Assembly (NCBI GenBank): GCA_964597275.1
Contig: CAZQXS010000105.1
Span: 1-13,083 of the forward strand
Direction of reading: 5' to 3'
DNA from: UBA8110 sp964597275
GTDB taxonomy: Bacteria; SAR324; NAC60-12
DNA: 13,083 nt
Of the stretch, positions 5,698 through 13,042 are shown piece by piece (within the stretch, counting starts at the first letter, position 1; each line of letters opens with the position of its first letter). The notes beneath the pieces were generated by a model. That model saw nothing but the letters and a program-made list of their open reading frames with translations. It ran no database searches and was not told where the DNA came from. Both the position numbers and the translations under genes were made by a program.

Positions 5698-8568
5698 ATG
5701 TCCCACTTCTTCAAACCCTCTTGGATCGAAGCCACTGCTGAGAGCTTGGGAATTCTCCCCAAGCTTGCGGAAAAACAGCCCCAGCACGACCTGAAACCCA
5801 TTGAATCGGAATCCCCGGACCTCTCGAATTTCCCGGCCTACGAGGATTGGGACGACTGGGCCGAGTACGAAGCCAAGGGCTGGGCGGACGGTAAAACCCG
5901 GAAGTATTCGCTGGTGCCGACCGTCTGCTTCAATTGCGAAGCGGGCTGCGGGCTGCTCGCGTACATGGACAAGGAAACGGGCGAGGTCCGCAAGTTTGAG
6001 GGCAACCCCCACCATCCCGGAAGCCGGGGCCGCAACTGCGCGAAAGGCCCAGCCACGATCAACCAGATTAACGACACCGACCGCATCCTCCACCCGCTCA
6101 AGCGCAAGGGCGAGCGCGGCGACGGGCAGTGGGAGCGCATCGGCTGGGATCAGGTGCTGGACGAGATTGCCGCAGAAATTCGGAAGACGATTCAGGACGA
6201 GCGCAAGGACGAGGTGGTGTACCACGTTGGACGTCCCGGACACGAGGGCTACATCGAGCGGGTGCTGAACGCCTGGGGCGTGGACGGCCACAACAGCCAC
6301 ACCAACATCTGCTCGGCAGGAGCGCGGCTCGGTTATGCGATCTGGCACGGGGCCGACCGTCCCGCTCCCGACTATGCGAACGCGAAATTCATCCTGCTGA
6401 TCAGCTCGCACTTGGAAGCCGGGCACTACTTCAACCCCCACGCCCAGCGCATCATCGAGGCGAAGAACGAGGGTGCGAAGGTTGCGGTCATGGACATCCG
6501 GCTTTCCAACACCGCCAGCCGCGCCGACTACTGGATGCCCACCCGCCCCGGAACCGAAGCCGCCGTGTTGCTCGCCGTGGCCAAGGTGATGCTGGACGAG
6601 GGGATTTACAACAAGACCTTCCTCAAGGAATGGACCAACTGGCAGGACTGGCTCAAGGCCGACCATCCGGATGTCGAGCCGACCTTTGGGCAATTCATCG
6701 AGAAACTGCGCGAACACTACGCGGAGTACACCCCGGAATTTGCCGAGGCGGAATCGGGAGTGCCCGCCCAGACGGTGGTCGAGGTCGCCCGGCGCATCGG
6801 CGCGGCGGGGCCGCAGTTTGCGGCGCACGTCTGGCGCAGCGCGGCCAGCGGCAACCTGGGCGGCTGGCAGGTCTCCCGCTGCCTGCACTTCCTCAACGTG
6901 CTTTCCGGAAGCGTCGGCACCTTTGGCGGCACACTGCCCAATTCGTGGGGCAAGTTCCATCCGAGCGTGCCCAACCCCGCGCCGCCGCACAAGACATGGA
7001 ACGAACTGCACTTTCCGGACGAGTATCCGCTCTCCCACTACGAGATGAGCTTCTTGCTCCCGCACTTCCTCAAGGAGGGGCGCGGCAAGCTCTCGGTGTA
7101 TTTCACCCGCGTCTTCAATCCGGTGTGGACCTATCCGGACGGCTTCAGTTGGATCGAGGCCTTGCGCGAATCCAAGTGGATCGGACTTCACGCCGCGCTC
7201 ACGCCAACGTGGAACGAAACCGCGTTTTTCGCCGATTACGTCCTTCCCGTCGGTCACGCTTCCGAGCGCCACGATTTGGTGAGCTACGAAACGCACTCCG
7301 GGCTTTGGATCGGCTTCCGGCAACCCGTTCACCGCGAATTCCGACGGCGGCAGGGCAAGCCCGTCACCTTCACCTACGAGGCCAACCCCGGCGAGGTTTG
7401 GGAGGAGGACGAATTCTGGATCGAGCTTTCGTGGCGCATTGACCCGGACGGCTCACTCGGCATCCGCAAGTATTTTGAATCGCCGTACCGCCCCGGCGAG
7501 AAAATGGCGATTGACGAGTACTACCAGTACATCTTCGAGCGCGTTCCGGGGCTTCCCGAAGCAGCGAAACAGGAGAGCATTTCCGAACTGGAGTACATGC
7601 AGCGGCACGGCGCGTTTGAGGTCGAGCGCGACAATTACAAGCGCTACCTCGCCGAAGTCAGCGGCAGAAAATCCGCAGGTTCGGAATTGGTCAAGAAGGA
7701 CGGAAAAGTCGTGGGCGTGGAAGCCGAATCCGCCAAGCGCGTCGGCTTCCCCACCCCGTCCCGCAAGCAGGAGATTTACTCAAAGACGATGGTGGACTGG
7801 AAGTGGCCGGAGTACGCGCTTCCGGCGTACATCAAGAGCCACGTTCACGAGGAGGACATGGACCGCAACGCCGGGGATTTTCCGCTCGTGCCGACCTACC
7901 GCCTGCCGACGCTGATCCACTCGCGCTCGGCCAACGCCAAGTGGCTGATGGAAATCGCCAACCGCAACCCGCTCTGGATGCACACCTCCGATGCCCAGCG
8001 GCTGGGCTACAAGACGGGAGACCTCACCCGCGTCAACACCGAGATCGGCTACTTCGTTGTGCGGGTTTGGGCAACCGAGGCGGTGCGCCCCGGAACCCTC
8101 GCCTGCTCCCACCACTTGGGACGCTGGCGTCGTCCGCAGGATCCGCTCGCCAACCGCTGGGGCACCAACCTCGTGGACATCAACGAAGAGGCTCCCGGCC
8201 AGTGGCGGATGCGCAAGAAGGAAGGCGTGAAAACCACGCAATCCAACGACCCGGACACCAGCCGCATCTTCTGGGAAGACGCAGGGGTGCATCAGAACAT
8301 CACCTTCCCCGTGCATCCGGACCCGCAGAGCGGCATGCACTGCTGGCACCAGAAGGTGCGCCTCGAAAAAGCACAGCCGGACGACCAGTACGGCGATGTC
8401 TTCGTGGACACCAACAAGTCCATGGAGGTCTATCGCAAGTGGCTGGAAAAAACACGCCCCGCGCCCGGCCCGGATAACCTGCGCCGTCCGCTCTGGCTCA
8501 AGCGCCCCCTCAAGCCGGAAACCTCGCTCTTCTACCTTGACCCCAAGCAGGACAAGGCCGGGAAGTAG
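5698..8568 (+). CDS. Molybdopterin (bis-MGD) oxidoreductase catalytic subunit, candidate cytoplasmic sulfite dehydrogenase
   Basis: This is a 956-residue DMSO-reductase-superfamily enzyme. An N-terminal [4Fe-4S] site is formed by C77-x2-C80-x3-C84-x29-C114 (VCFNCEAGCG...GRNCAKG). The likely Mo ligand is C205 in TNICSAGARLGY; a Cys ligand places it with the polysulfide/thiosulfate/tetrathionate and Soe-type enzymes, not with Ser (Dms) or Asp (Nar) types. The C-terminal third (about 720-900) carries the molydopterin-dinucleotide-binding fold (PTYRLPTLIHSRSANAKW onwards). There is no twin-arginine signal, since it starts MSHFFKPSWIEATAES, so it should act in the cytoplasm. It starts 3 bp after the iron-sulfur/NrfD gene and is probably translationally coupled to it. 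Overall it resembles an uncharacterised family more than characterised SoeA, so sulfite oxidation to sulfate is a context-based hypothesis. Other sulfur substrates or an aldehyde/CoA-ester substrate (PadB-like) are possible. Confidence 0.9.
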   Translation: MSHFFKPSWIEATAESLGILPKLAEKQPQHDLKPIESESPDLSNFPAYEDWDDWAEYEAKGWADGKTRKYSLVPTVCFNCEAGCGLLAYMDKETGEVRKFEGNPHHPGSRGRNCAKGPATINQINDTDRILHPLKRKGERGDGQWERIGWDQVLDEIAAEIRKTIQDERKDEVVYHVGRPGHEGYIERVLNAWGVDGHNSHTNICSAGARLGYAIWHGADRPAPDYANAKFILLISSHLEAGHYFNPHAQRIIEAKNEGAKVAVMDIRLSNTASRADYWMPTRPGTEAAVLLAVAKVMLDEGIYNKTFLKEWTNWQDWLKADHPDVEPTFGQFIEKLREHYAEYTPEFAEAESGVPAQTVVEVARRIGAAGPQFAAHVWRSAASGNLGGWQVSRCLHFLNVLSGSVGTFGGTLPNSWGKFHPSVPNPAPPHKTWNELHFPDEYPLSHYEMSFLLPHFLKEGRGKLSVYFTRVFNPVWTYPDGFSWIEALRESKWIGLHAALTPTWNETAFFADYVLPVGHASERHDLVSYETHSGLWIGFRQPVHREFRRRQGKPVTFTYEANPGEVWEEDEFWIELSWRIDPDGSLGIRKYFESPYRPGEKMAIDEYYQYIFERVPGLPEAAKQESISELEYMQRHGAFEVERDNYKRYLAEVSGRKSAGSELVKKDGKVVGVEAESAKRVGFPTPSRKQEIYSKTMVDWKWPEYALPAYIKSHVHEEDMDRNAGDFPLVPTYRLPTLIHSRSANAKWLMEIANRNPLWMHTSDAQRLGYKTGDLTRVNTEIGYFVVRVWATEAVRPGTLACSHHLGRWRRPQDPLANRWGTNLVDINEEAPGQWRMRKKEGVKTTQSNDPDTSRIFWEDAGVHQNITFPVHPDPQSGMHCWHQKVRLEKAQPDDQYGDVFVDTNKSMEVYRKWLEKTRPAPGPDNLRRPLWLKRPLKPETSLFYLDPKQDKAGK

Positions 8569-8606
8569 CCCCAAAAGCCAACATCCGCAACGAGAGGACG
8601 ACGCAA

Positions 8607-8915
8607 ATGTATTTCATCTTCATCGGAACCGATCAGCCCGGAGTGCTGGAAACCCGCAAGGCCACCCGCGCCAGCCACCGCGCCCATGTGCGCAGCAAGG
8701 ATGGCCCGGTGCAGCTCATGGCCGGGGGGCCGCTGAAAGGCGAGGACGGCGAAATGGGCGGCACCTTCCTGATGTTTGAAGCTCCGGACGAAACCGCCGC
8801 ATGGGCCTTCCTCGATGCCGACCCCTACCACTTGGCTGGAATGTTCGCCTCCCGCGAACTGCGGGCCTTCCACGAAGCCGCCGAATTGCCGCCCGCCTTG
8901 ACCCAGACGGCCTAG
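8607..8915 (+). CDS. YciI-like small protein
   Basis: This is a 102-residue protein of the YciI/YCII fold, a ferredoxin-like alpha/beta domain related to muconolactone isomerase and dimeric barrel proteins. Visible family features are the start MYFIFIGTD, H24 and H27 in RASHRAHV, the GGPL turn at 40-43, and D72 in the ADPY motif, where a His/Asp pair forms the putative active site. ATG8607 has a strong GAGAGGA Shine-Dalgarno (8592-8598). It follows the molybdoenzyme gene by 38 bp on the same strand and is probably the last gene of the operon. The true substrate of the family is mostly unknown; a role in handling a reactive metabolite of the pathway is only a guess. Confidence 0.85.
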   Translation: MYFIFIGTDQPGVLETRKATRASHRAHVRSKDGPVQLMAGGPLKGEDGEMGGTFLMFEAPDETAAWAFLDADPYHLAGMFASRELRAFHEAAELPPALTQTA

Positions 8916-8946
8916 AGCATCTTTTCAGGGTGACGGATTCAAGATC

Positions 8947-9030
8947 GTCATTCCGGGAGGAGCGGAGCGCAGACCCGGAATCCAGAGCAAACGGCCGTGT
9001 GGACTGGATTCCCGCCTACGCGGGAATGAC
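8947..9030 (+). repeat. Dispersed repeat B, copy 1
   Basis: This is an 84-bp element with terminal inverted repeats GTCATTCC/GGAATGAC. It contains CAGAGCAAACGGCCGTG and ends with the hairpin TTCCCGC-CTAC-GCGGGAA. A second copy lies at 9945-10022 in the same orientation. It sits between the convergent YciI and dioxygenase genes and its end hairpin could help terminate transcription. It looks like a non-autonomous MITE-type repeat; no transposase is present. Confidence 0.85.
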
Positions 9031-9074
9031 AAGTGGGGACAAATAAACCGAAATTGCTCTAATCGTGTTTCGTT

Positions 9075-9111
9075 CAGTGGGGTGCCAACCCACTGGTGCG
9101 ACTCACCCCAC
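9075..9111. terminator. Alternative hairpins at the 3' end of the dioxygenase gene
   Basis: Two competing stems overlap here: CAGTGGG/CCCACTG (9075-9081 with 9089-9095) and the longer-range GTGGGGTG/CACCCCAC (9077-9084 with 9104-9111, which overlaps the dioxygenase stop codon). Neither is followed by a clear T-run on either strand, so termination is uncertain. The location between convergent genes is what one would expect of a terminator. Confidence 0.3.
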
Positions 9112-9882
9112 CTCAAGCAGACACGTTTCTGCGAGCGGCAGGACCGGTGTCAAATCACGGTGGTGCTTGTAGTCCGGGCGTTCCTCCCGCGTGTACGCAT
9201 TGGCGACTGGATTGAGGATCAGCGAAAAGATCGCCCGATCCCACGGCGACATGTTGGGCGGTGAGCCATGCACCAGCAAATCCCCGAAAATCAATCCCGT
9301 GCCTGCCGCTCCCGTGGCGGAAACGATGCCCCGTGCTTCTGCGTGGCGGGCCACGGTGTCCCGCTCGACCACCCAAAGCGGGTAGCTCGTTGAGGTGGTG
9401 TCGTGCCATGCCGGAGCAGGACCGTCCTTGTGCGATCCCGGCAGGAAGTAGAGCGGCCCGTTGAAGGGGGTCACGTCATCCAGAAAAATGTGGAGGTTGA
9501 GCGGCAGTGGCTCCGGAACGCCATCGTCCCCCCGATGCGTGGCAAAGTCATAGTGCCACTGCCACTGGTCGCCATCAAAGGCGGCCTTGACGTTGATCTT
9601 CACCTGCTGAACGTACAGCTCGCTCCCCCGGAGTTGCCGGGCCGGATTGACGAGCTTGGGGTGCCGGACCAAGCGTTCAAACACCGGATGCCGCAGGTGC
9701 AGCCCCATTGCGGTGCGCACCACCTGGCCTCCGCTTTCCCGGATGTTCCCCGGATGCTCCTCCGCAAAAACCTCCGTCATGGCCTGCCGGATGATCCCAA
9801 CCTCTTGGGCGGAAAACAGGTCGGGCAGGATCAGAAAGCCCTGATCCTCAAAGGCGGCTTGCTGTTCGTCGCTCAGGTGCAT
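9103..9882 (-). CDS. Phytanoyl-CoA dioxygenase (PhyH/EctD)-family Fe(II)/2-oxoglutarate oxygenase
   Basis: This is a 259-residue cupin-fold oxygenase that should couple decarboxylation of 2-oxoglutarate to hydroxylation of an unknown substrate in the cytoplasm. The iron triad is visible as H110-x-D112 (QWHYDF) and H205 (LLVHGSPPN), with R216 about 11 residues later as the likely 2-oxoglutarate-binding arginine. The segments QQVKIN, FLDDVTPFNGPLYFLPGSH (133-151) and HGSPPNMSPWDRAIFSLILN resemble ectoine hydroxylase and related PhyH proteins. It is not a TauD taurine dioxygenase, which has a different motif layout. The ATG at 9880-9882 has an AAGGA Shine-Dalgarno. The gene stands alone on the minus strand between two copies of repeat B. 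Its substrate cannot be assigned; hydroxylation of ectoine, an amino acid or a small osmolyte is possible. Confidence 0.88.
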   Translation of the reverse strand: MHLSDEQQAAFEDQGFLILPDLFSAQEVGIIRQAMTEVFAEEHPGNIRESGGQVVRTAMGLHLRHPVFERLVRHPKLVNPARQLRGSELYVQQVKINVKAAFDGDQWQWHYDFATHRGDDGVPEPLPLNLHIFLDDVTPFNGPLYFLPGSHKDGPAPAWHDTTSTSYPLWVVERDTVARHAEARGIVSATGAAGTGLIFGDLLVHGSPPNMSPWDRAIFSLILNPVANAYTREERPDYKHHRDLTPVLPLAETCLLEVG

Positions 9883-9944
9883 GATGTTCCTTCAGAAAAA
9901 GAGTTTGGGTGGTGGTCCTGTATAAATGATGGCTTCCCTCTACC

Positions 9945-10022
9945 GTCATTCCGGGCGCAGCGCAGACCTGGAATGCAGAGCAAACGGCCGTGGGGCTGGA
10001 TTCCCGCCTGCGCGGGAATGAC
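9945..10022 (+). repeat. Dispersed repeat B, copy 2
   Basis: This is a 78-bp copy of the element at 8947-9030 with the same ends (GTCATTCC/GGAATGAC), the same internal CAGAGCAAACGGCCGTG and the terminal hairpin CCCGC-CTGC-GCGGG. It lies 63 bp upstream of the dioxygenase start and downstream of the DMT transporter gene, both on the minus strand. Confidence 0.85.
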
Positions 10023-10084
10023 AACAAAGACGAGGAAGATCATTGAACAAGGGGCCTCCACCGAAGTTTGGATGAGTTTGGGAT

Positions 10085-11023
10085 TCAAGGTCCGGACGGT
10101 TGGCTTTTCCGCAGTTCGTGCCAGACGATCAGCAAGCCCCCGCCGATGATCAGCAGGACTCCCGGAAACAGGCGTCCGAAAGGAGCTTCCGCAAAGAAGA
10201 ACCAACCAATGGTGAAGGCGATGGGAATGCCGAAGTACTCGAAGGGAGACAGATTGCTGGGGGCGGTCATCCGGTAGGCGGAGATCAAGCAGAACACCGC
10301 GGTCCCCCCGGCGGTGCCCATGCCCAAAAGCCACAGCCAATCCTCCACCGCCCCCACACGGACATAGCCTCCCGTCACCAAGACCACCGTGGTGGAACCC
10401 GCCAAGGCACCGACAACCGTGAACAGATTGATCAGGGCAGTGGGCACGGAGTCATCAAACAGCTTGGCGGTCACGCTGGTGCAAGCGTAGCAAAATGCCG
10501 CTCCGAGGGGAAGCAGGGCAACCCAACTGAACACCTCGCTTCCGGGGCGCATCACCAGCATGACCCCGGCAAAACCAACCAGCACGGCCAACCAGCGGGA
10601 AAACCCCACTTTGTGGCCATGCACCGGAATGGACAACAGGGTGATCAACAACGGACCTGAAAACATGAGGGTGGTTGCCGTGGCAAATTCCAAGCGGGCC
10701 AACGCCAAATAGAAGCAGAACTGAGCCACAGTGATGAACAGTCCCCGCACCAACGCGAGCTTCCACTGCCGGATGCGGATGGGCCTGCCGGACTCGTGCC
10801 AGCTTCGGGACAAAGACAGGGCCACGAGGCTGGGAACCGTGCCAAAAATATTGCGGAACAAGGAGAGTTGCTGGGGCGGATAGTGCTGTCCCAAATGCTT
10901 GATGATCGCCCCCATGAGGTCGAACAGGAGAATCGCCAGCATCATCAAGGCAATCGCTCTGGCAAACGAGGAGGCTAGAATTTGGTTGAGCATTCGTCTG
11001 AAGGATTCTATTGCGTTGGTCAT
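10085..11023 (-). CDS. EamA/DMT-family transporter
   Basis: This is a 312-residue polytopic inner-membrane protein of the drug/metabolite transporter superfamily. It has about ten hydrophobic helices arranged as two EamA repeats. The first repeat includes FDLMGAIIKHL and the RNIFGTVP region, the second the SVTAKLFDD and NLSPFEYFGIPIAFTIGWFFFAE region; the PFEY..P motif near the end of the second repeat is typical. Proteins of this type export amino acids, purines or other small metabolites. The substrate here is unknown. The ATG at 11021-11023 was chosen; an upstream TTG at 11063-11065 would add 14 polar residues, and neither has a strong Shine-Dalgarno. The gene is divergent from the ArsR gene. 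It has no visible link to sulfur metabolism, although export of a sulfur or amino compound cannot be excluded. Confidence 0.9.
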   Translation of the reverse strand: MTNAIESFRRMLNQILASSFARAIALMMLAILLFDLMGAIIKHLGQHYPPQQLSLFRNIFGTVPSLVALSLSRSWHESGRPIRIRQWKLALVRGLFITVAQFCFYLALARLEFATATTLMFSGPLLITLLSIPVHGHKVGFSRWLAVLVGFAGVMLVMRPGSEVFSWVALLPLGAAFCYACTSVTAKLFDDSVPTALINLFTVVGALAGSTTVVLVTGGYVRVGAVEDWLWLLGMGTAGGTAVFCLISAYRMTAPSNLSPFEYFGIPIAFTIGWFFFAEAPFGRLFPGVLLIIGGGLLIVWHELRKSQPSGP

Positions 11024-11114
11024 GATGCCGCATGAGGCTCCTTGGTCACTTCGGCCTGATTCCAATCAATTGTAAGCCGTCCCGGAGTGATCCTCCAGCC
11101 GCAACCAAACGCAT

Positions 11115-11143
11115 TTGCCTTTTTGGTCGCTTCCGGGTATATT
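11115..11143 (+). promoter_or_regulatory. Predicted promoter of the arsR-tauE operon with adjacent dyad
   Basis: TTGCCT (11115-11120) and TATATT (11138-11143) are separated by 17 bp, predicting a start near 11150. Directly downstream lies an imperfect dyad ATTC-N9-GAAC (11148-11164) in AT-rich sequence with a repeated ATATTT. This is where an autoregulating ArsR repressor would bind. It is similar in style, but not identical, to the ATTC-N8-GAAT type reported for BigR/SqrR. Confidence 0.5.
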
Positions 11144-11182
11144 TAACATTCGTGATATTTGAACCTTACAATCAGGCCACCT

Positions 11183-11524
11183 GTGGATTCCCCGGTTCCG
11201 TACAGTATCGAACTTGAGCAAAACCTGTCCCAAATGTTCGGAGAACAGGGGCAGAACATCGAGATCGCCGCCGAAAGCCTCAAGGTGATGGCGCATCCCC
11301 AGCGTCTGCGCATCCTCTGCTGCCTGCGCTCTGGGGAGCAGACCGTGCAGAACCTTCAGGGCTACACCGGGCTGTTGCAGACCACGCTCTCGCAGCACCT
11401 GGCCCTGTTGCGCAGCAAGGGGCTGGTGCGGGTGCGGCGCGAGGCCAACTACTCGGTGTACCACATCGCGGATGACACCATCGTGCAGATGTTTGACCTG
11501 ATCAAAAACACCTACTGCTCCTGA
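11183..11524 (+). CDS. ArsR-family repressor, probable persulfide sensor (BigR/SqrR-like)
   Basis: This is a winged-helix DNA-binding protein. From GTG11183 it has 113 residues: an N-terminal helix with AAESLKVMAHPQRLRILCCL, the helix-turn-helix TVQNLQGYTGLLQTTLSQHLALL, and a wing KGLVRVRREANYSVYHI. The metal-binding ELCVCDL box of classical ArsR is missing. Instead there are C46 (with C47 beside it) and C112 in the final YCS. The C46-C112 spacing of 66 residues equals that of the persulfide-sensing pairs in BigR (C42/C108) and SqrR (C41/C107). It therefore probably senses sulfane sulfur by forming a polysulfide bridge and so derepresses the TauE-type exporter gene that follows. A TTG at 11159 (121 residues) and an ATG at 11234 (96 residues) are alternative starts; GTG11183 has AGG at 11174 and fits the predicted promoter. 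Confidence 0.82.
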   Translation: MDSPVPYSIELEQNLSQMFGEQGQNIEIAAESLKVMAHPQRLRILCCLRSGEQTVQNLQGYTGLLQTTLSQHLALLRSKGLVRVRREANYSVYHIADDTIVQMFDLIKNTYCS

Positions 11525-11559
11525 ATCCCGCCATCCGTCCGTTTTTCACGCCAACCCGC

Positions 11560-12504
11560 TTGTTGCAAGCAACCCTCCGGCTCCACCCCGTGGGCACGAG
11601 CCTGCTGTTGGTTCTGCCCCAAACGGCACTGGCGGCGGATTCTCCTTCCGAAACATGGCCTGCGTGGGTGTGGATGGCCCTCTTGTTTGCCACCACGTTT
11701 GTGATCGGCGTGTTTGGCGTGATGGCCGGGATTGGCGGGGGCGTGCTCTTCGTTCCACTGGTGAGCGGCTTCTTTCCCTTTCACATCGACTTCGTGCGCG
11801 GGGCCGGGCTTTTCATTGCGCTCGGCAGTTCGCTGGCGGCGGCCCCCTACCTGTTGCGGCAGAATCTGGCCAGCCTGCGCTTGGCGATGCCGGTCGCCCT
11901 GATCGCCTCGGCCTTCTCCATCGTCGGGGCGCAGTTGGGCTTGTGGCTTTCTGGACTCAACCCGGCTTACATCCAAGGGGCGCTGGGTGTCGTGATTTTG
12001 GGCATTGCGGTGATCATGCTACGAACGCCGAGCAGCGCCTTTCCCGTGGTTTCCGGCAACGATCCGGTGGCCAAGTGGCTGGGACTGCACGGCTGGTTTG
12101 TGGAAGAAACCACGGGGGAGCGTGTGAACTGGACGGTGCATCGGGCGGCAGTGGGGCTGTCCGGATTCGTGCTGGTCGGACTGTTGGCCGGAATGTTTGG
12201 ACTGGGTGCGGGCTGGGCGAACGTTCCCCTGCTCAACATCGTGATGGGGGCACCTCTGAAAATCGCGGTGGCGACCAGCAGTTTTTCGCTCTCGATCACG
12301 GACACGACGGCGGCGTGGGTGTACCTCAACCGAGGCGCGGTGCTGCCCGCGCTGGTGGTGCCGTCGCTGACCGGGGTGATGCTGGGGGCGATGCTCGGTT
12401 CGCGGATTCTGCCGCATGTTCCGGCGTTCATGATCCGGCGGCTCGTGATTGGAGTCTTGATGCTGGCGGGAGCGCGTTCTGTGCTGAAGGCGTTGGGATG
12501 GTGA
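11560..12504 (+). CDS. TauE/SafE-family sulfite/sulfur anion exporter
   Basis: This is a 314-residue inner-membrane protein of the TauE/SafE (DUF81) family, whose members export sulfite, sulfoacetate or other sulfur-containing anions. Two homologous halves are visible: GVMAGIGGGVLFVPLVSGFF (53-72) and GLLAGMFGLGAGWANVPLLN (207-226), each at the start of a bundle of about four helices. The segment ETTGERVNW at 183-191 is a polar loop between the halves. The N-terminus looks like a signal or first helix (GTSLLLVLPQTALA-ADS). The start is uncertain: TTG at 11560 or 11563, or GTG at 11590, with no ATG before 11674. It lies 35 bp after the ArsR gene, so the two are probably one operon under ArsR control. 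With taurine dissimilation nearby, sulfite is the likeliest cargo. Confidence 0.88.
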   Translation: MLQATLRLHPVGTSLLLVLPQTALAADSPSETWPAWVWMALLFATTFVIGVFGVMAGIGGGVLFVPLVSGFFPFHIDFVRGAGLFIALGSSLAAAPYLLRQNLASLRLAMPVALIASAFSIVGAQLGLWLSGLNPAYIQGALGVVILGIAVIMLRTPSSAFPVVSGNDPVAKWLGLHGWFVEETTGERVNWTVHRAAVGLSGFVLVGLLAGMFGLGAGWANVPLLNIVMGAPLKIAVATSSFSLSITDTTAAWVYLNRGAVLPALVVPSLTGVMLGAMLGSRILPHVPAFMIRRLVIGVLMLAGARSVLKALGW

Positions 12505-12932
12505 ACGACACGCAATCCGAAAACGGTGACCTCCGGGTGGACCCGGAGCAGATCGGCTACGCGCAGGTGGTGGCGTGGGGCAACCGCCTTGGAGTGCTGG
12601 TCATGCTGGTCGGCTTCGTCGGCTACCTCGGAGGTTTTTTTCCAGCGTGGATTCCTCCAGACACCTTGCTGGAGGTCTGGTCGCTGCCGTTGCCGGAGTT
12701 CCTCGCTCAGACCCAATCCTCCACGGGCTGGGGCTGGCTCCAGCACTTGGAACGCGGGGACACGCTCGCCCTGCTCGGCATTGCGCTGCTGGGCGGAGTG
12801 ACACTGGCGGGCTACCTGCTCTTGTTCGTGCGTTTTCTTGGAGAGCGCAAGTGGAGGCAGTGGGGCATGGTGGTTGTGGAAATCGCCCTCATCGTGCTAG
12901 TTGCGGCCAACTGGATTGGCGCGGGACACTGA
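12498..12932 (+). CDS. Small three-span membrane protein coupled to the TauE-type exporter
   Basis: This is a 144-residue protein whose ATG lies inside the end of the exporter gene (7-bp overlap ATGGTGA), which implies translational coupling. Residues 1-28 are polar. Hydrophobic helices lie at about 31-50, 88-112 and 120-141, with a tryptophan-rich loop around 57-85 (TGWGWLQHLERGD). The last two helices are separated by a basic turn, GERKWRQ, which would favour a cytoplasmic loop. I do not recognise a family with certainty; the layout recalls the small DUF1634-type membrane proteins that occur beside TauE/SafE genes. A role as an accessory subunit of the exporter is inferred from the overlap. 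Third-position GC bias continues through the whole frame. Confidence 0.75.
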   Translation: MVNDTQSENGDLRVDPEQIGYAQVVAWGNRLGVLVMLVGFVGYLGGFFPAWIPPDTLLEVWSLPLPEFLAQTQSSTGWGWLQHLERGDTLALLGIALLGGVTLAGYLLLFVRFLGERKWRQWGMVVVEIALIVLVAANWIGAGH

Positions 12933-12977
12933 CTCAGATAAAACTACAGCTTCCCATTCATCAAGGCCCGTGTACCT

Positions 12978-13042
12978 CCCGTTCGTGCTGAGCCTGTCGA
13001 AGCATGAACGGGGTTCGCCCTTCGACAAGCTCAGGACGAACG
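12978..13042 (-). repeat. Dispersed palindromic repeat A, copy 4
   Basis: This complete copy of about 65 bp is in the same orientation as copy 3, with halves CCGTTCGTGCTGAGCCTGTC and CTTCGACAAGCTCAGGACGA. It lies 45 bp after the end of the small membrane protein gene and could act as a transcript-end hairpin. The last 41 bases of the window show nothing recognisable. Confidence 0.85.

Noticed and set aside
4936..7332. 798-residue minus-strand frame opposite the molybdoenzyme genes
   Set aside because: It spans the ends of two well-supported genes on the other strand and has shadow-like composition. Length alone is explained by third-position GC bias.
9103..9882. TauD taurine dioxygenase
   Set aside because: It is 2-oxoglutarate-dependent and near taurine genes, but the motif layout (QWHYDF, HGSPPN) is PhyH/EctD-like and not TauD-like.
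11183..11524. Classical arsenic/metal-sensing ArsR
   Set aside because: The ELCVCDL metal box is absent, and the cysteine spacing matches persulfide sensors.
11655..12497. Upstream part of the 425-residue plus-strand frame that ends at 12932
   Set aside because: This part overlaps the TauE gene in another frame and is Arg/Gly/Ala-rich noise. Only the section from ATG 12498 encodes a plausible membrane protein.
1..13042. CRISPR array or insertion sequence formed by the repeat A copies
   Set aside because: Copies are far apart, irregularly spaced and palindromic, with no transposase or cas gene, which fits dispersed REP/MITE-like repeats.
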